Assembly: GCA_029448655.1 (NCBI GenBank) | Contig: JACCLO010000001.1 | Span: 1 to 64,000, forward strand | Source: Wolfiporia cocos | Lineage: Eukaryota; Basidiomycota; Agaricomycetes; Polyporales; Phaeolaceae | Reading direction: 5' to 3' | DNA length: 64,000 bases | Shown here: one piece after another, positions 45,981 to 57,826 of the stretch | How the letters are laid out: each line of letters begins with the position of its first letter | Numbering within the stretch: the first letter of the stretch is position 1 | Notes under the pieces: generated by a model | What the model was told of the DNA's origin: nothing | Seen by the model: the letters and a program-made list of their open reading frames with translations, nothing else | Databases searched by the model: none | Made by a program: the position numbers and the translations under genes

Positions 45981-47022
45981 AGCTGAATGTGGTCAATAGA
46001 AGCCTAGCGCCACTCACGGAACACCTACAGGCGCTGCCAAACCTGCGCCAAAGCCCCGTTGTCATCAGGTTCATAGCGGTTGGATGACATGGTCCATTAG
46101 GGATTCAGACATCCGACGCCCAAGGGATGCACAGGACGAGAACAAGGAGCGACACGCTTAACTTGGCTTCGTCGTGTCATATATACCTCCGTAGCCACCG
46201 CAACAGACGCATGAGCCACATAGATAGCGTTAGCGTAGTGATATAACCGCTGATTGAGAGCCCATCGTTATCTTGCTCCGGCCAATCACTACGCAGCGCC
46301 ATACACGCCCGTGTGCCCAACAGATGTCCCCAGCCCCGAGAAATCGGATGGCCGAAGACGCATTTTCCCTTCCCTGGAGCTGCAGGTTACGGCCAGTAAA
46401 GTAGTACGGACCAAACTAATAGACCGCGGTGATATCTCAGCAATTTAGACTCTTGTCGGGCACTAAGGTGATTGGAATCGATGCCCGAAGCGAAGAACAC
46501 CAATATTGAGGGCGCTAAAAGCAATGCGTTATAATGAAGCAATCCCACATTGGAAATGACCGACTCGTCGTATCAGCGCTACGTGCAAGTGTAAAGCTTC
46601 GAGGGAATAGGATCGTTGATGTTGTCACGATGACCAGCACAGCTGGGAATGCATTTCCAGACTGCTGAATAGATCACGAAGGCAAAATAATCGAGCCGAA
46701 GGCTACTCGTCAGTGGAAACAAACCCCAGGCGTGATCATATAGCATGGAGGAACGGGACAACCCGAGCTCGAAACTGGAGAGCGTGATAGATGCCCTGAT
46801 TAGACGCTCATACTACAGCCAATCACGCCGTGATATACCCAAATTTACGAATTCGATCAGCTTTGCTCAATACTACGAGCAATCCGCCGTTCTTGCTTGA
46901 TCAAGTCTTTGTATCTCTGGCAAGATACCACTGCCTGGACTATCTGGGGTACTTTCAGACGTTCTACGAAGGGTCAGCATACACAAAAGACACCTAAATC
47001 TTCGCACTAGTCAGGAGCTCTC
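45981..47022. other. Intergenic region
   Basis: About 1 kb with no recognised gene; a minus-strand frame at 46579-46761 (SLRLDYFAFVIYSAVWKC) is hydrophobic but unassigned. The right end must contain the KRE33 promoter. Confidence 0.5.
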
Positions 47023-50000
47023 ATGAGGAAACAGCTTGACCCTCGTCTCCCTATTCTAATCAACAACAATGTCAAGAAAAATCACCGCTCGTTTATAGTC
47101 CTCGTAGGAGACAAGGGAAGGGATCAGGTACGGTGTAAGGAGCGATTGTAAACGAGAAAGCCCTCACCAATCCTTGCAGATTGTGAATCTGCATTTCTTG
47201 CTATCGCAAGCTCGGGTCTCTGCTCGGCCCTCGGTGTTGTGGTGTTACAAGAAGGAATTGGGTTTTAGTAGGTACGAGGCAGAACATCTTTAATTCATTA
47301 AAACTCGAGGAATGATTACTGTGTGCGGAGGCTACCCATCCATTAGTTCTCCCACGGTTGCGTTGCTCAACCTCACCTGAATGTGGGTGAAGCTATCTTG
47401 CTTCATTCTGCATTCATAATTATAACACCCGCTGGAGGCTTGGTCTGTTCCGTAGTACTTGACGCATTCCCGAGTGCAATGGTGCAGATCAGCCTTCCTC
47501 GACTGTCGCACACCGCATTTCTCGTGTCTGCGTGTCATATTGGATGGACATTCGCTGCATTGTCGTGTCATGCACAATCTTCTGCTGTCAACTGTCCTGC
47601 TTTCACAACGGTGGTCAACTCATACTCACCACCCCATGTTCAGTCATCGTAAAAAGCGTGAAGCCAAGATCAAGCGCGATGTCAAGCGCGGGATTCGGGA
47701 GCCAAACGAGCAGGATCCGTTCGAGATTTTCATCACGGTTACGGACATCCGTTACACGTGAGCAGCTTCCTCCCTCTTGGGTGATGGCGAGATTTACGTT
47801 CTGTACAGGTACTATAAGGAGTCACAAAAGATTCTTGGTCAGACGTATGGCATGTGTGTCCTGCAAGACTTCGAGGCTATTACGCCGAATCTGCTGGCGC
47901 GTACCATCGAGACTGTCGAGGGTGGTGGACTTGTCGTCATCCTCCTTAAAACGATGACATCCTTGAGGCAGCTCTATACTATGACCATGGTACGTGCATG
48001 GATGCGCCATGTGCACTCAAACTAACGGCATTCCAGGACGTTCACTCCCGGTACCGCACATCCGCACACGATACCGTCGTCGCCCGCTTCAACGAGCGGT
48101 TCATTCTCTCACTGGGATCGTGCGAGGACTGTCTCGTGCTCGACGACGAGCTAAACGTGCTTCCCATCTCGCGTGGTAAGGACATTGCCCCTATTGAGGA
48201 GGAGCGCGGGAAGGGCAAGGCCGAGTCTGAGCTGAAGGACTTGAAGGACAGCCTCGCGGATACGAAGCCAATCGGAGAGCTGGTCAAGCTTGCGAAGACA
48301 CTCGACCAAGCGCAGGCGATTCTCACGTTCGTCGATGCGATCGCGGAGAAGACGCTGTCCTCGACGGTGACGCTGACCGCTGCGCGTGGCCGTGGTAAGT
48401 CTGCGGCACTGGGCTTGGCGATCGCTGCAGCGCTCGCGCATGGGTACTCGAACATCTTCGTCACCAGTCCTAGCCCGGAGAACTTGAAGACGCTCTTCGA
48501 CTTCATATTCAAGGGTATGGATGTGCTCGGCTATGAGGAGCATCTAGACTACGACATAGCGCAAAGTACGAATCCCGACTTCAACAAAGCCATTGTTCGT
48601 GTGAATGTCTTCCGTCAACACCGTCAAACGATACAGGTATGTTCTCTCCTCGTTACCATCATCTATGCGTGCTCATGTCAGGAACCAGTACATTCAACCG
48701 CAAGATGCGCACGTCTTGGGCCAGGCAGAGCTGGTTATTATCGATGAAGCCGCGGCCATTCCCCTGCCTCTTGTCCGCAACCTCATCGGCCCTTACCTTG
48801 TCTTCATGGCATCGACGATAAATGGCTACGAAGGTACCGGCCGTTCGCTCTCCCTCAAGCTCATTCAGCAACTGCGCGAGAGTACGCGGCCGTCTTTGAA
48901 TAAGGATGCAGTGGCCGCGGAAGAAGGCGCCGCTACGTCCTCGTCCTCCAAAAAGCCTCTTGCAAAGGCGCCTCCGAAAGCGCGTACGCTGCGCGAGATC
49001 AAGCTCGAGACCCCCATCAGATATGCTGCTGGGGATAAGATCGAGAAGTGGCTCAACAGCCTACTCTGCCTGGATGCGACGATCGTGCCCAGGGCGAACA
49101 TGCACGCGACGCCGCATCCGTCACAGTGCGAGCTGTTCTATGTCTCGCGTGATACACTATTCAGCTATCATCCTGCATCGGAAGTGTTCTTGCAGCGCAT
49201 GATGGCTCTGTACGTCGCGAGTCATTACAAGAACCAGCCAAACGACTTGCAGTTACTCTCGGATGCGCCCGCACATCACCTCTTTGTCCTTCTGCCGCCC
49301 ATCAAAGACGACGAGAGCCACCTCCCTGAACCGCTCGTTGTGCTGCAGGTCGCGCTCGAGGGTAGCATCAGCAAGCAAGCGATCCTGGATGGGCTCAGCC
49401 GTGGATTCCGTGCCGGTGGTGACATGATCCCCTGGCTCATTGCGCAGCAATTCCAGGAGAACAAGTTTGCATTGCTGTCTGGCGCTCGCATTGTGCGGAT
49501 AGCAACGCATCCTGATTATGCTAACGTACGTCCATTTGACTTTACGACGTACCCTCATATTGACGCCCTGGACGTAAGATGGGCTATGGTTCGCGCGCAT
49601 TGCAAGCCCTCAACTCGTTTTACAGCGGGGAGTATTTCAACTTGGACGAGGTGTCACAGCCTGAGCCATCATACCCCGATCCATCCGCTATTGATGAGGT
49701 CAGTGGATCGATGACTACTCAGAGTTCGAGGCTTATCGCCGCCATGGCAGTCGACATCGCTGCTGACAGACAAGCCCACCATCCGCGCGGCAACAGCAAT
49801 GCCACCGCTGTTGCAGCGGCTCACAGAGCGCAAGCCAGAGACACTGGACTACCTTGGCGTCTCGTACGGGCTGACTCCTCAACTTCTGAGGTCTGTGTGT
49901 TTAGTGTTCGCGCGAAGTACACTCACTGACCTGCTCTGTCAGATTCTGGAAGAGGGCAGGATACTCCCCGCTGTACATCCGTCAGACCACCAGCGAGCTC

Positions 50001-51055
50001 ACGGGCGAACACACGTGCGTGATGGTACGCGGTTTGAACACCTCTACGGACAGTGAGCTCGAATGGCTCGGAGAGTTCTCCAAAGGTGTGCTCCGTCATT
50101 CATGTGAATTCGCTTGGAAGTGATGACGGTTCTTCCAGACTTCCGGCGGCGCTTTGTATCATTGCTGTCGTTCAAGTTCCGTGAATTTAGTAGCGTGATG
50201 TCCCTCAGTATACTGGAGGCAGCGAACAGTGGTGTGAAGAAGCTCCAGAGCGAAGGCAATAAAGGTCTGATATAGATTCCAAATGCTGCTTCTCGTTGCC
50301 TTATATCGTCGTTGCAGAGCTTACTCATGCCGAGATGTCGATTCTCCTATCGCCATTTGATCTGAAGCGATTGGAGTCGTATTCAAACAACATGCTCGAC
50401 TATCACGTAATTATGGATCTGTTGCCAACAGTCGCTTCGTTGTACTTTGAAAAGAGGCTGGGAGAGGAGGCACACCTGAGTGCGGTGCAGAGCTCCATCT
50501 TGCTCGCATTGGGTCTTCAGCGCAAGACGATCGAAGAGGTGGAGGTACGCCGCAGTCGCATTCACTGCATGTCGTTCTACTGATCGCCTTCTTTGTATCA
50601 GGCCGAGTTGCAACTCCCAGTTTCTCAGGCGCTCGCGTTGTTTGTCAAGGTCATCAAGAAAATCAGCAAGCGACTGCTCGATATTCAGAAAATGGCAATC
50701 AGCGCTGAACTCCCAGAAGAGCCTCAGGCGTCGCGCCTCGCCCAAAACGAGGGGACAAACTGGAAGCCTGTGGAGACGAGTCTCGCGGATGAACTGAAAG
50801 ACGCTGGAAACGAAGCAACAAAGGCGTTGCGGGAGAAGCAAAGGGAGATGATCGACTCGCTCGATCTAAGCAAGTAAGCAGGAGTCCCGTGCATGCGTTT
50901 ATCGACTGACGCGAGGGTGTCCGTTTCATGATAGATATGCCATTGACGACGCCTCTGCAAACTGGAGCGTGGCTGAAGCGCAAGTAGCGAAGCTCGCGAA
51001 CGGAGGCGGCTCGGGGAAATCGACCGTGGTCAGCGTAACGACCAGTTTTTCGTAG
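47023..51055 (+). CDS. KRE33: RNA cytidine acetyltransferase Kre33/NAT10
   Basis: The ATG at 47023 gives MRKQLDPRLPILINNNVKKN and HRSFIVLVGDKGRDQ, then the conserved NLHFLLSQARVSARPSVLWC. A 372-nt intron (47272-47643) joins GFS to SHRKKREAKIKRDVKRG, as in the family. Later parts: DUF1726 region (GGGLVVILLKTMTSLRQLYT), helicase/ATPase Walker A TAARGRGKSAALG and Walker-B-like ELVIIDEAAAIPLPLV, GNAT domain (ARIVRIATHPDYAN joined to MGYGSRALQALNSFY), and the tRNA-binding tail (LDYLGVSYGLTPQLLRFW, VSQALALFVKVIKKISKRLL). About 1,040 residues, the usual size. It makes N4-acetylcytidine in 18S rRNA and, with Tan1, in tRNA, acting in the nucleolus. Stop TAG at 51055. The first long intron carries a minus-strand Cys-rich frame discussed separately. 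Confidence 0.96.
47332..47577 (-). other. Cys-rich open frame inside KRE33 intron, possible MYND-like remnant
   Basis: On the strand opposite KRE33, entirely inside its 372-nt intron, an 81-codon frame has MTRQCSECPSNM, HEKCGV, then ADLHHCTRECVKYYG and SGCYNYEC. Spacing of C-x2-C, C..., HC-x3-C and late C resembles a MYND zinc finger (CxxC, YCSxxC), but one Cys of the second pair is replaced and the last half does not fit. It may be a decayed zinc-finger fragment or chance. Confidence 0.2.
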
Positions 51056-51150
51056 TCGATGATATGCCACTGGGACACTGCCTGCATAAGCCAGGTATTA
51101 TATAGGTACTATAATCAACTGTTGATGTTGGCCTGGTGGTCTAGTAGTAT
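51056..51150. other. 3' flank of KRE33
   Basis: Short AT-rich stretch after the KRE33 stop, before the first repeat unit. No gene. Confidence 0.5.
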
Positions 51151-51573
51151 GACGAGTTTAATTACCCGCGGCTTCGCCACGGATGTCAATTGTCACTTAA
51201 GTATGATAATTAATAGAATAAGAACATGTCCGCCCAACCCGTCTCTGCCCGCTCAGCCACTTCCGACACCTCGCTGATGCTCGGTGTCGTTGTCGCTGAG
51301 CTTGTAATCTTGTGTCCACAAATGTGGTCCCTCAAAATCTCCTGAAATTTCTGGCATGTATCTACATTACAGGCTATTTACGTTACAAAAGCCCGTGGCA
51401 CAGCGCAGGGAGGACGCGGCTGAACGCGCGCGCCTTGCAGGCGCCGGGCGTGGGAATCCACTGGCCAACTTCCTGGGTCGGTGGCGCGAGCCCTATGGGA
51501 CGTCGGACAGCACGTGGCACACGTGGAAAAGCACATGGCCGTTCCCACGCAATCCACGGCCCTTTAGTATTTA
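51151..51573. repeat. Diverged direct repeat, unit 1 (unrecognised element)
   Basis: This 423-bp unit is repeated next to itself. It starts gacgagtttaattaccc, then has a small inverted motif around ggcttcgccac, a centre with ctctgcccgctcagccact, and an end with cccgtggcacagcgcaggga, cttgcaggcgccgggcgtgg and a ccctttagtat tail. The order of conserved blocks is the same in both units, while the spacers differ. No terminal inverted repeat, transposase or LTR signature was found. It could be a non-autonomous mobile element or an old segmental tandem duplication. Confidence 0.85.
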
Positions 51574-52080
51574 GACGAGTTTAATTACCCATGGCTTCGC
51601 CACGAATATCAATTGTCACTTAAGTGAGATAACTAATAGAATAAGGGAAAAAAACACTGGATGGAGACATTATGAGTCCACCCAACCTCCAGGGTGTGTG
51701 ATCACCCTGTTGCACCTGTCTTTTGTTCTCTGCCCGCTCAGCCACTTCCTCCACCTCGCTGATGCTCGGTGTCGTCGTCGCTTCGCTTGTAACATTGTGT
51801 GGTGCCTCAAAAAACTCCCTGAATTCTCTTAACTCATCGCGTGTATCTACAGTACAGGCCATCTACGTTACAACAGCTACAAAATCCCCGTGGCACAGCG
51901 CAGGGAGGACGCGCGAAACGTTTTTCTTTGAACGCGCGCCTTGCAGGCGCCGGGCGTGGGAATACACTGGCCAACTCCCCGGGTCGGTGGCGCGAGCCCT
52001 ATGGGACGACGGACAGCACGTGGCGCACGTGGAAAAGCACATGGCAGTTCCCACGCAACGGTCGTCCCTTTATTATATGA
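51574..52080. repeat. Diverged direct repeat, unit 2
   Basis: The second copy (507 bp) begins at once where unit 1 ends and matches it in at least four long blocks, with an extra ~60-80 bp near 51,650-51,725 (contains ggatggagacattatgag) and a 10-20 bp insertion near 51,920. On the minus strand the shared centre reads ATTTPSISEV-EVAERAE in both units (conserved bases more than codons), so a short coding past cannot be excluded. Confidence 0.85.
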
Positions 52081-52560
52081 TTCCTTCTTAGGGATATCAC
52101 GTGATTTCTCATTACGTAATCCAGCTGGAGGTCGAGGGGAAGGGAGCGGGAGCGCGGACGGCAAGCGTGTAGGCACAATAGTGCCAAACAGGGATTGGCG
52201 CGCGTGCAACGCGCGTGTATATTAGCGCGCGGGCGGGCGCTACGAGAGATGAGACAGGCGCCAAAGGCGCGCGTGTAAAGCCACATTGATAATGGTGGCG
52301 GGCGTGTGTATATAGGCGCCTGATGACAACAGCAGCAAACAGATGGAGGCGCCCGAGGGCTGGGGCGAGAATTCGCGCGCGCTTGACTAAACGCCGCACG
52401 CGCGGAGGCCCCGGGTTCAATTCCCAGCCAGGCCCTTGCGTTTTTGGGTAAAAACATCACGCATTTTCATACAAGTCAATGTAGTATACAACCAGCAACA
52501 GGCAGTACAAGCGTAGTCGTCTCGTATGTATCATAACAGTCGTAACTCATGTCCTACTTA
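52081..52560. other. GC-rich non-coding stretch after the repeats
   Basis: About 480 bases rich in gcgcgc and cgcgtg motifs between the repeat array and the end of the transporter gene. It contains the tRNA-like segment at 52357-52435. No protein gene is supported. Confidence 0.5.
52357..52435 (+). other. tRNA-like sequence (possible tRNA pseudogene or SINE head)
   Basis: A good T arm (stem ccggg/cccag, one mismatch, loop ttcaatt) with a B-box-like ggttcaattcc at 52414-52424 is present. The end ccaggcc (52428-52434) pairs with gggctgg (52357-52363) at six of seven positions, and ttttt follows at 52441. The D arm and anticodon arm do not form a normal cloverleaf, and no clear A box is seen, so it is not called as a tRNA gene. 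Confidence 0.35.
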
Positions 52561-55027
52561 CTATACCTTGATGTCTTCCTTCTCAATGTCCTCACGCATG
52601 CTCGCCGGGCGTGTTGACGGTCCCGACGTTTCGCGCATCTCGGGTTCTTCGTCATCGGGCATCTCCTCGTCGCGTCCAGCACCCTCTTCGAAGGCCGTCT
52701 TGTACTTCTCGAAGTGTGACCCGTGGTTCCTGCAACGCGAGTTTCAGCGGTAGATGAAAACGGGTGAGGGAAGACGCACTCGGGTGCGACAATCGTGCAT
52801 AGGACGACAAATGCGGCCACGACACCGACGAGAATACCCTGAACCTAGAATGAGAAGAGTACTGTCATTAGCGCGAACAAGATAACATGGAGCAGCAGCT
52901 TACTGTCGCATAGTTTGCGACCACAGTTGGCTTCCCGTCCTTGACAATGGTGGTCTTAAGGTGTTCGCCCGCAGCTGTATTCACGCGTGAAACATTCAGA
53001 ACCGACGCCACGCAGGGGAAGTGAGCGTGCTCACTAGTTTCAATCTGTGCAGACGCAGAAGACACCATCTGTATCGCACGTCAGTGGAGCGTTTCACGAG
53101 ACCAGCTTGGTTCACACCCACGTTGCCAAGCTGATACGCCACTCCAGGGAACGTAGCGCGGAAGGCAGGCGGCGACATTTCCGCTAGTTGGATCGGAATC
53201 TGCGTCATGTGTTTAGTCATATTAGCTCGCAGAAATGTCGGCTCAGGCGGCACTCGACTAACCACTCCCCACGCGCCCTGCACGCCGAATTGCAGGCAGA
53301 ACGCGCCTGCAGACAGCGCGCCGAATGAGGATGGGAGGATCCACAGGGGAATGAAGGCTATGCGAGCCTCGCGTCAGATGGCATTCAATGACATGGCGAG
53401 GAGCGTACCTCCGACGATCACCACAAACAGGCTGGCAGGACGCAATGAGCCATCGTCAAACCAGGCTTATCGGGACAAACGTACATGATGGTGAGTCGAC
53501 GCCCCATGTACTGACTTAGCCAGCCAGCAACCGTGCCTCCTCTGTTTGCGAGAGGATGTCAGGATATACAAGGAGCTGCAACCTCGAGGCATACGTACGC
53601 AATAGCACCCTGCACGGTGGTCAGCGATAAGTCAAGGGGGTAGGGGGAAACTACGTACGCAATTACCGATAATTGTCGCTACAGTAGCATCGTGATTATC
53701 GAAGTTCTTAGTGGTCTTAAGGTACGTAGGGTATAGATCCTGCGTGCGCCAGTTAACATCACAAAGGGTGGTGAATGAGATCTACATACTTGAGATCCGT
53801 GCGAGAGGAAGTTGAATCCTGGAGAGACATGCAGTCGGATAATGGTCATGTTTGTTCGGCTCTACTCACCAGTCATCAATACCACCGAATAGCAGCAGAG
53901 TATCCAGTGGCGTTTCAACATCTCCTTCGTCTCCCGCACGAACACTTTTGTCTTGTTCCTCGTCGTATGCCCGGCCGCACGTTCGACTGCCTTTGCGCGC
54001 TCGAAAACTTCACTCTCGGGAAGCACCGCCCTGAATGCGGCGGATAACACCGACAAGCCAGCTCCGAGCCAGAACAGCCCGCGCCAGCCCGAACTCGTCT
54101 CCGGGACAAGCGTCAAATTGACCACGGCAGCAATCAAGTAGCCCACGGCGTACCCCTCCTGCAGGAAGCCACTAGCGAGTCCACGCGTCTCCACGGGCAG
54201 ATTCTCGAGTGCAGTAGAGGACGCCAAGCCCCAGATGCCGCCCATAGCCACACCGAAGAGTGAGCGGACGGCGAGGAACTGGGGGAAGGTTTGCACGAAT
54301 CCCGAGCCGAGCTCGAAGGCGGCAGCGATGAGCAGGTTGGCGACGAGTGGCCACTTGCGGCCATACCGATCAGATAGGATGCCGAATATAGCCTGTGACA
54401 GCCACTGTCAGTATTTTCGTTGCTCTCGGAATCATCTTTCCAGAACGAAAGTAAAGGTAGCCTCGGGCGCAGGTTGATGTGCCCCAATCATGAACACTAT
54501 CAGCACCATGACGCAAAGGGTTAGGCCCGTCAAGCACGGATTGCGGAACACAAATTAACACCGTGAACACGGCGTGCCGCATCGAACTCGCGGTTGTGGC
54601 CCTCTAGTAGGCGCATACAATGTCTCTAAGAAGTACTCACTGCACCAAGTGGTCGGAACAACAGCGTTAACGTGATAGCTGTGGTCTGCAAAAATGAGTC
54701 AGAGTGATGCAACAAGCCTCGGAGGCTGAGTATATGCGCACGATCGTGTTGGCGCTCTTGTTGAACTGTGCCTCCAGGTTCGTGACGCTCAAAGACACGC
54801 TGAAAAAGTCGTAGGAATCACAGATCCATGCGATCCACCTAATACGGAACAGTGATCAGCGCGGACAGCGACAGCGAGACGCAGCGTCAGACTCACCCAC
54901 ACCAGAAGTGGCCCCACTGCACCCATGTGAGGCTCGCCACTGAAGTCCACAGCGTCTTGCGGCCGACCGACTGCTCGCGACGAGGGACGAGACCCGCAAG
55001 CACATTGCGCGCAAACTGGGACGCCAT
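52561..55027 (-). CDS. JEN1: JEN-type monocarboxylate/proton symporter (MFS)
   Basis: The start ATG at 55027 gives MASQFARNVLAGLVPRREQ. Exons build a 12-TM MFS protein: WIAWICDSYDFFSVSLSVTN, FGILSDRYGRKWPLVANLLL (the loop 2-3 signature), RSLFGVAMGGIWGLASSTAL, ETRGLASGFLQEGYAVGYLI, and in TM7 the NFLSHGSQDLYPTYLK stretch, the NxxSHGSQDLYPT motif specific to Jen1-like lactate/pyruvate transporters. Later parts: GGTVAGWLSQYMGRRLTIIL, GAWGVIPIQLAEMSPPAFRA joined over an intron. The hydrophilic C-tail ends in EDIEKEDIKV with the TAG at 52561. Jen1 imports lactate, pyruvate and related acids at the plasma membrane and is normally repressed by glucose. Some introns between 53,270 and 53,860 were placed only approximately. 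Confidence 0.9.
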
Positions 55028-56403
55028 GGTGGAGGGAGAGCGAGCTGAAGTGGCGACATGCCCATCGGAGGCATAAATAGCGAACAGACGCCCACCCCCG
55101 CAATCTGCCCCGCATCATTCCCCGCACGCCCACTGGCGCCATCCATCACCAGGGCCAGTGGGTCCGGACCTTGCCACTTGCCATTGTGAAATTGGCGGAG
55201 CACAGCCTCATCGCTGGCGAAAGGCGTTTCGTGAAGACTACTCACCTGAATGGGTTGCTCTGCGCAACTGCTCCGCACGTTGCGGCCTGCCTCCAGTGAC
55301 TAGTGATCTCAATGCAAGGCGCGGTCCCTTTGCGGGCCTCCTGATCGGAGGATGCCCGCACCGTGATAAACGTTTTTCAGACAGAAGACGGCAGAACGCA
55401 TCTCCAACTCAGGTACCCTCGGCATCTCTCGGCCGACCACAATTGTATGCTCACGAGGACCTTCTCCCTGATGCGGCGTAATGCTTGTGAACAACATCTG
55501 ACGGCGGTTGCAACGCGCAAGAGTCCCCTTTGAGACAGAGTTACGAGCCGCAAACACGTCAGTCGGCGTCCTCTTGCCACACTGTGGGCTCAGTGCCGTT
55601 CCTTGGACTCTCAAATCCAAATCGAGTCACTAACGAAAAATCTTTCAGGCTAAAGTTGATCAGCAAAACGCATGGACGGGTCTTTGTAACAACCTGTCAA
55701 TTGCGTCAACCGTCAATGAATGTGTCCAATACTTGAGGTTAGCCTACTTGTCGGTGTATTTCTTCCAACCAATCTCAGCCAATGGATATCGAACGTTGGA
55801 CCGCAGTATGTCTTGGATTGAGTGGTCGATTAGCACTATGATCACGATCGTATACATGAATCCAAGGTCGCTGAACGTCGTCTTCGAGTCACCCTCCGGA
55901 CATGTTTATCTCCAAACTATCTCTGCGATGAGCATTGGTTTTGCATATCATGTGTTCGCAGGATGCCGTCAGCATAGTACTGACATCATGACGGGTGGCA
56001 GCGGCAGGGGGGAGAAGTGTCAAAAGTATGATGAGCTGATCGTGTCCTGTTCTATGAGGAATCACCGTGCATTCTAGGGAGGCTAAGAATAGGTCAAGGT
56101 CTTGTGAAGGAAAAGAAGCTGTTGCGCATGGACGGCCGGATGCATAAAGCGCGTCGAGCAGCGGACCCTAGTGGTATGCCGTCTAGTCTTGCCGAGCCTG
56201 CGGTATACGTGACTTTGCGAGGACGTCTACAACGCAAGGCATCAATCCCAGGGCGGTGGGTTGGGGTGAACATTTTGAAACTGCGACGGCAATGTCAGAT
56301 TTTTGGGCGCATCGACATTATATGACTCAGTCTGCAGATGGTTTCACTCACAGATGGCGTGTATAGATTATACGGTGCATCGCAGTCCAAGCCAGTGCGC
56401 ATA
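55028..56403. other. Intergenic region
   Basis: About 1.4 kb. It should hold the transporter promoter (right side of 55,030) and the 3' flank of the next minus-strand gene. Only unconvincing short frames are present; no repeat or RNA gene was noticed. Confidence 0.55.
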
Positions 56404-56931
56404 TCAGATCCCTGTCTTCTCTTCCTCCTTGACTGACGCGCGTTTCCGCGGTCTAGTTGCGACCGGAGCTGGACCGGGCGCCTCCTTGCCGGGCAGCAGA
56501 ACAGCTCGTATCGCTTTGACGGATAGCCGCGCCGCAAGACCGATGCAGCCCGCGCATATACAGCTCGCTCCTACGAACGCATATAGCGGGTAAATCCCAT
56601 CCAGAATCGCGGCAACAAGCGCATTGGGGGTCCGCACGCATACATCAAAGAGTACACTCAGGAACAGCGTCAAAGGTGCGAGCAGATAAGCAACAGGGGT
56701 ATAGAGCGCGGATACTATAGTGGAGATGGGCGTCGCGACGGCAAGATGTGCGATGTTTGCAATGATGCGCGTGAGCAGGGAAAACAGAGCAGATGTGGCG
56801 GAAGTCAAGATGCGGAGGATGTGGACAATCGGAGGGCTCGTGGCGGGCAGCGACTCGATAGGCGGGGCTGTCGCAATGCTCGTCAGGACCGTCGTTGATG
56901 AAGTTATCGTCGTCACTGTTGTCGCGTCCAT
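56404..56931 (-). CDS. Small membrane protein, lineage-specific
   Basis: A single exon of 175 codons begins MDATTVTTITSSTTVLTSIA and contains about four hydrophobic stretches (ILRILTSATSALFSLLTRII, PVAYLLAPLTLFLSVLFDVC, YPLYAFVGASCICAGCIGLA). The C-terminus is basic and probably cytosolic (RPRKRASVKEEEKTGI). No family is recognised; such short membrane proteins are frequent in Agaricomycetes. The start ATG is at 56931. Function unknown. Confidence 0.65.
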   Translation of the reverse strand: MDATTVTTITSSTTVLTSIATAPPIESLPATSPPIVHILRILTSATSALFSLLTRIIANIAHLAVATPISTIVSALYTPVAYLLAPLTLFLSVLFDVCVRTPNALVAAILDGIYPLYAFVGASCICAGCIGLAARLSVKAIRAVLLPGKEAPGPAPVATRPRKRASVKEEEKTGI

Positions 56932-57826
56932 ATTGTCGACACGAAGGTAAGAGTTCGGAGGAAGTCGTAGCTGCGCGCTTGTTGTACCAGTAGGCGCTGG
57001 TATAGTTGTGGCAGGTGAAGTTATTGTGGCATGTCATATGACATCGGCAATGATTAATGATTTGTGGCTTCCATGTCGTGCTGCACTTGTATGCCCTCGT
57101 GCAAACAGTTTGAGTGAACAGTTGGATCGCTCTCGCGTAGGGATTGAGCAAAAATGTAATACTCTATCGGGTCTAAATGTGGTGTTCACGCTAAACAACT
57201 GTAGTCCGGGACTTAGCATGCAGCCTCACATTGGGTTTAAAGATCGAGAAGCCATATAACATGACAGTAAAGAAGTGTTAGGCGACCAAGTTCAAGGAAC
57301 GCGTTACAGACGTATCGTCGTCGTTCTCCCTTTGCTATCGCACCACTACTATGCCGTTCATTTTGTACAAATATTCAAATCCTGCACGATGAAACAAGTG
57401 AGTTCCAAGCGGAGCATGAACTCGCTATACCTACTTCGACTGGAATTCAACGTTGCGCGCGTTGTATTATCTCTGTGTCGGCGATAAGCATACAACGCCC
57501 CGCTGTGCAGAATAAAGCGATGCGGAGACAACCATAATGATGACTGATGAATAGCGTACAAATGCAAGCAGAAACGAGAGATTGGGCTCACATCGAAGTT
57601 TCACTGGATAGGATGAATATAAAGGCAAAACAGTGCCACCACCATTTGATTGCTTGTCCGACAGCTCTCTTGTTCCCCAACACTTACCCGGAACTCCATG
57701 AGGTAGCGGATATCGCAATCGCAAGCTACTGACGCTTCTGCATCATGCTAAAACCATATTGTCTTCACACTTTTCGTGTAATCATACAGTCATAGATGCT
57801 GCTTCCCGACTCACAAGTGTCGCTAT
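56932..57826. other. Intergenic region
   Basis: About 900 bases of AT-richer sequence with no gene recognised, between two minus-strand genes. It probably holds the promoter of the small membrane protein and the 3' flank of the WD40 gene. Confidence 0.55.

Noticed and set aside
52112..52460. Minus-strand frames of 100-150 codons in the GC-rich stretch
   Set aside because: Composition is dominated by Arg/Ala/Pro from gcgcgc sequence and they run through the tRNA-like segment.
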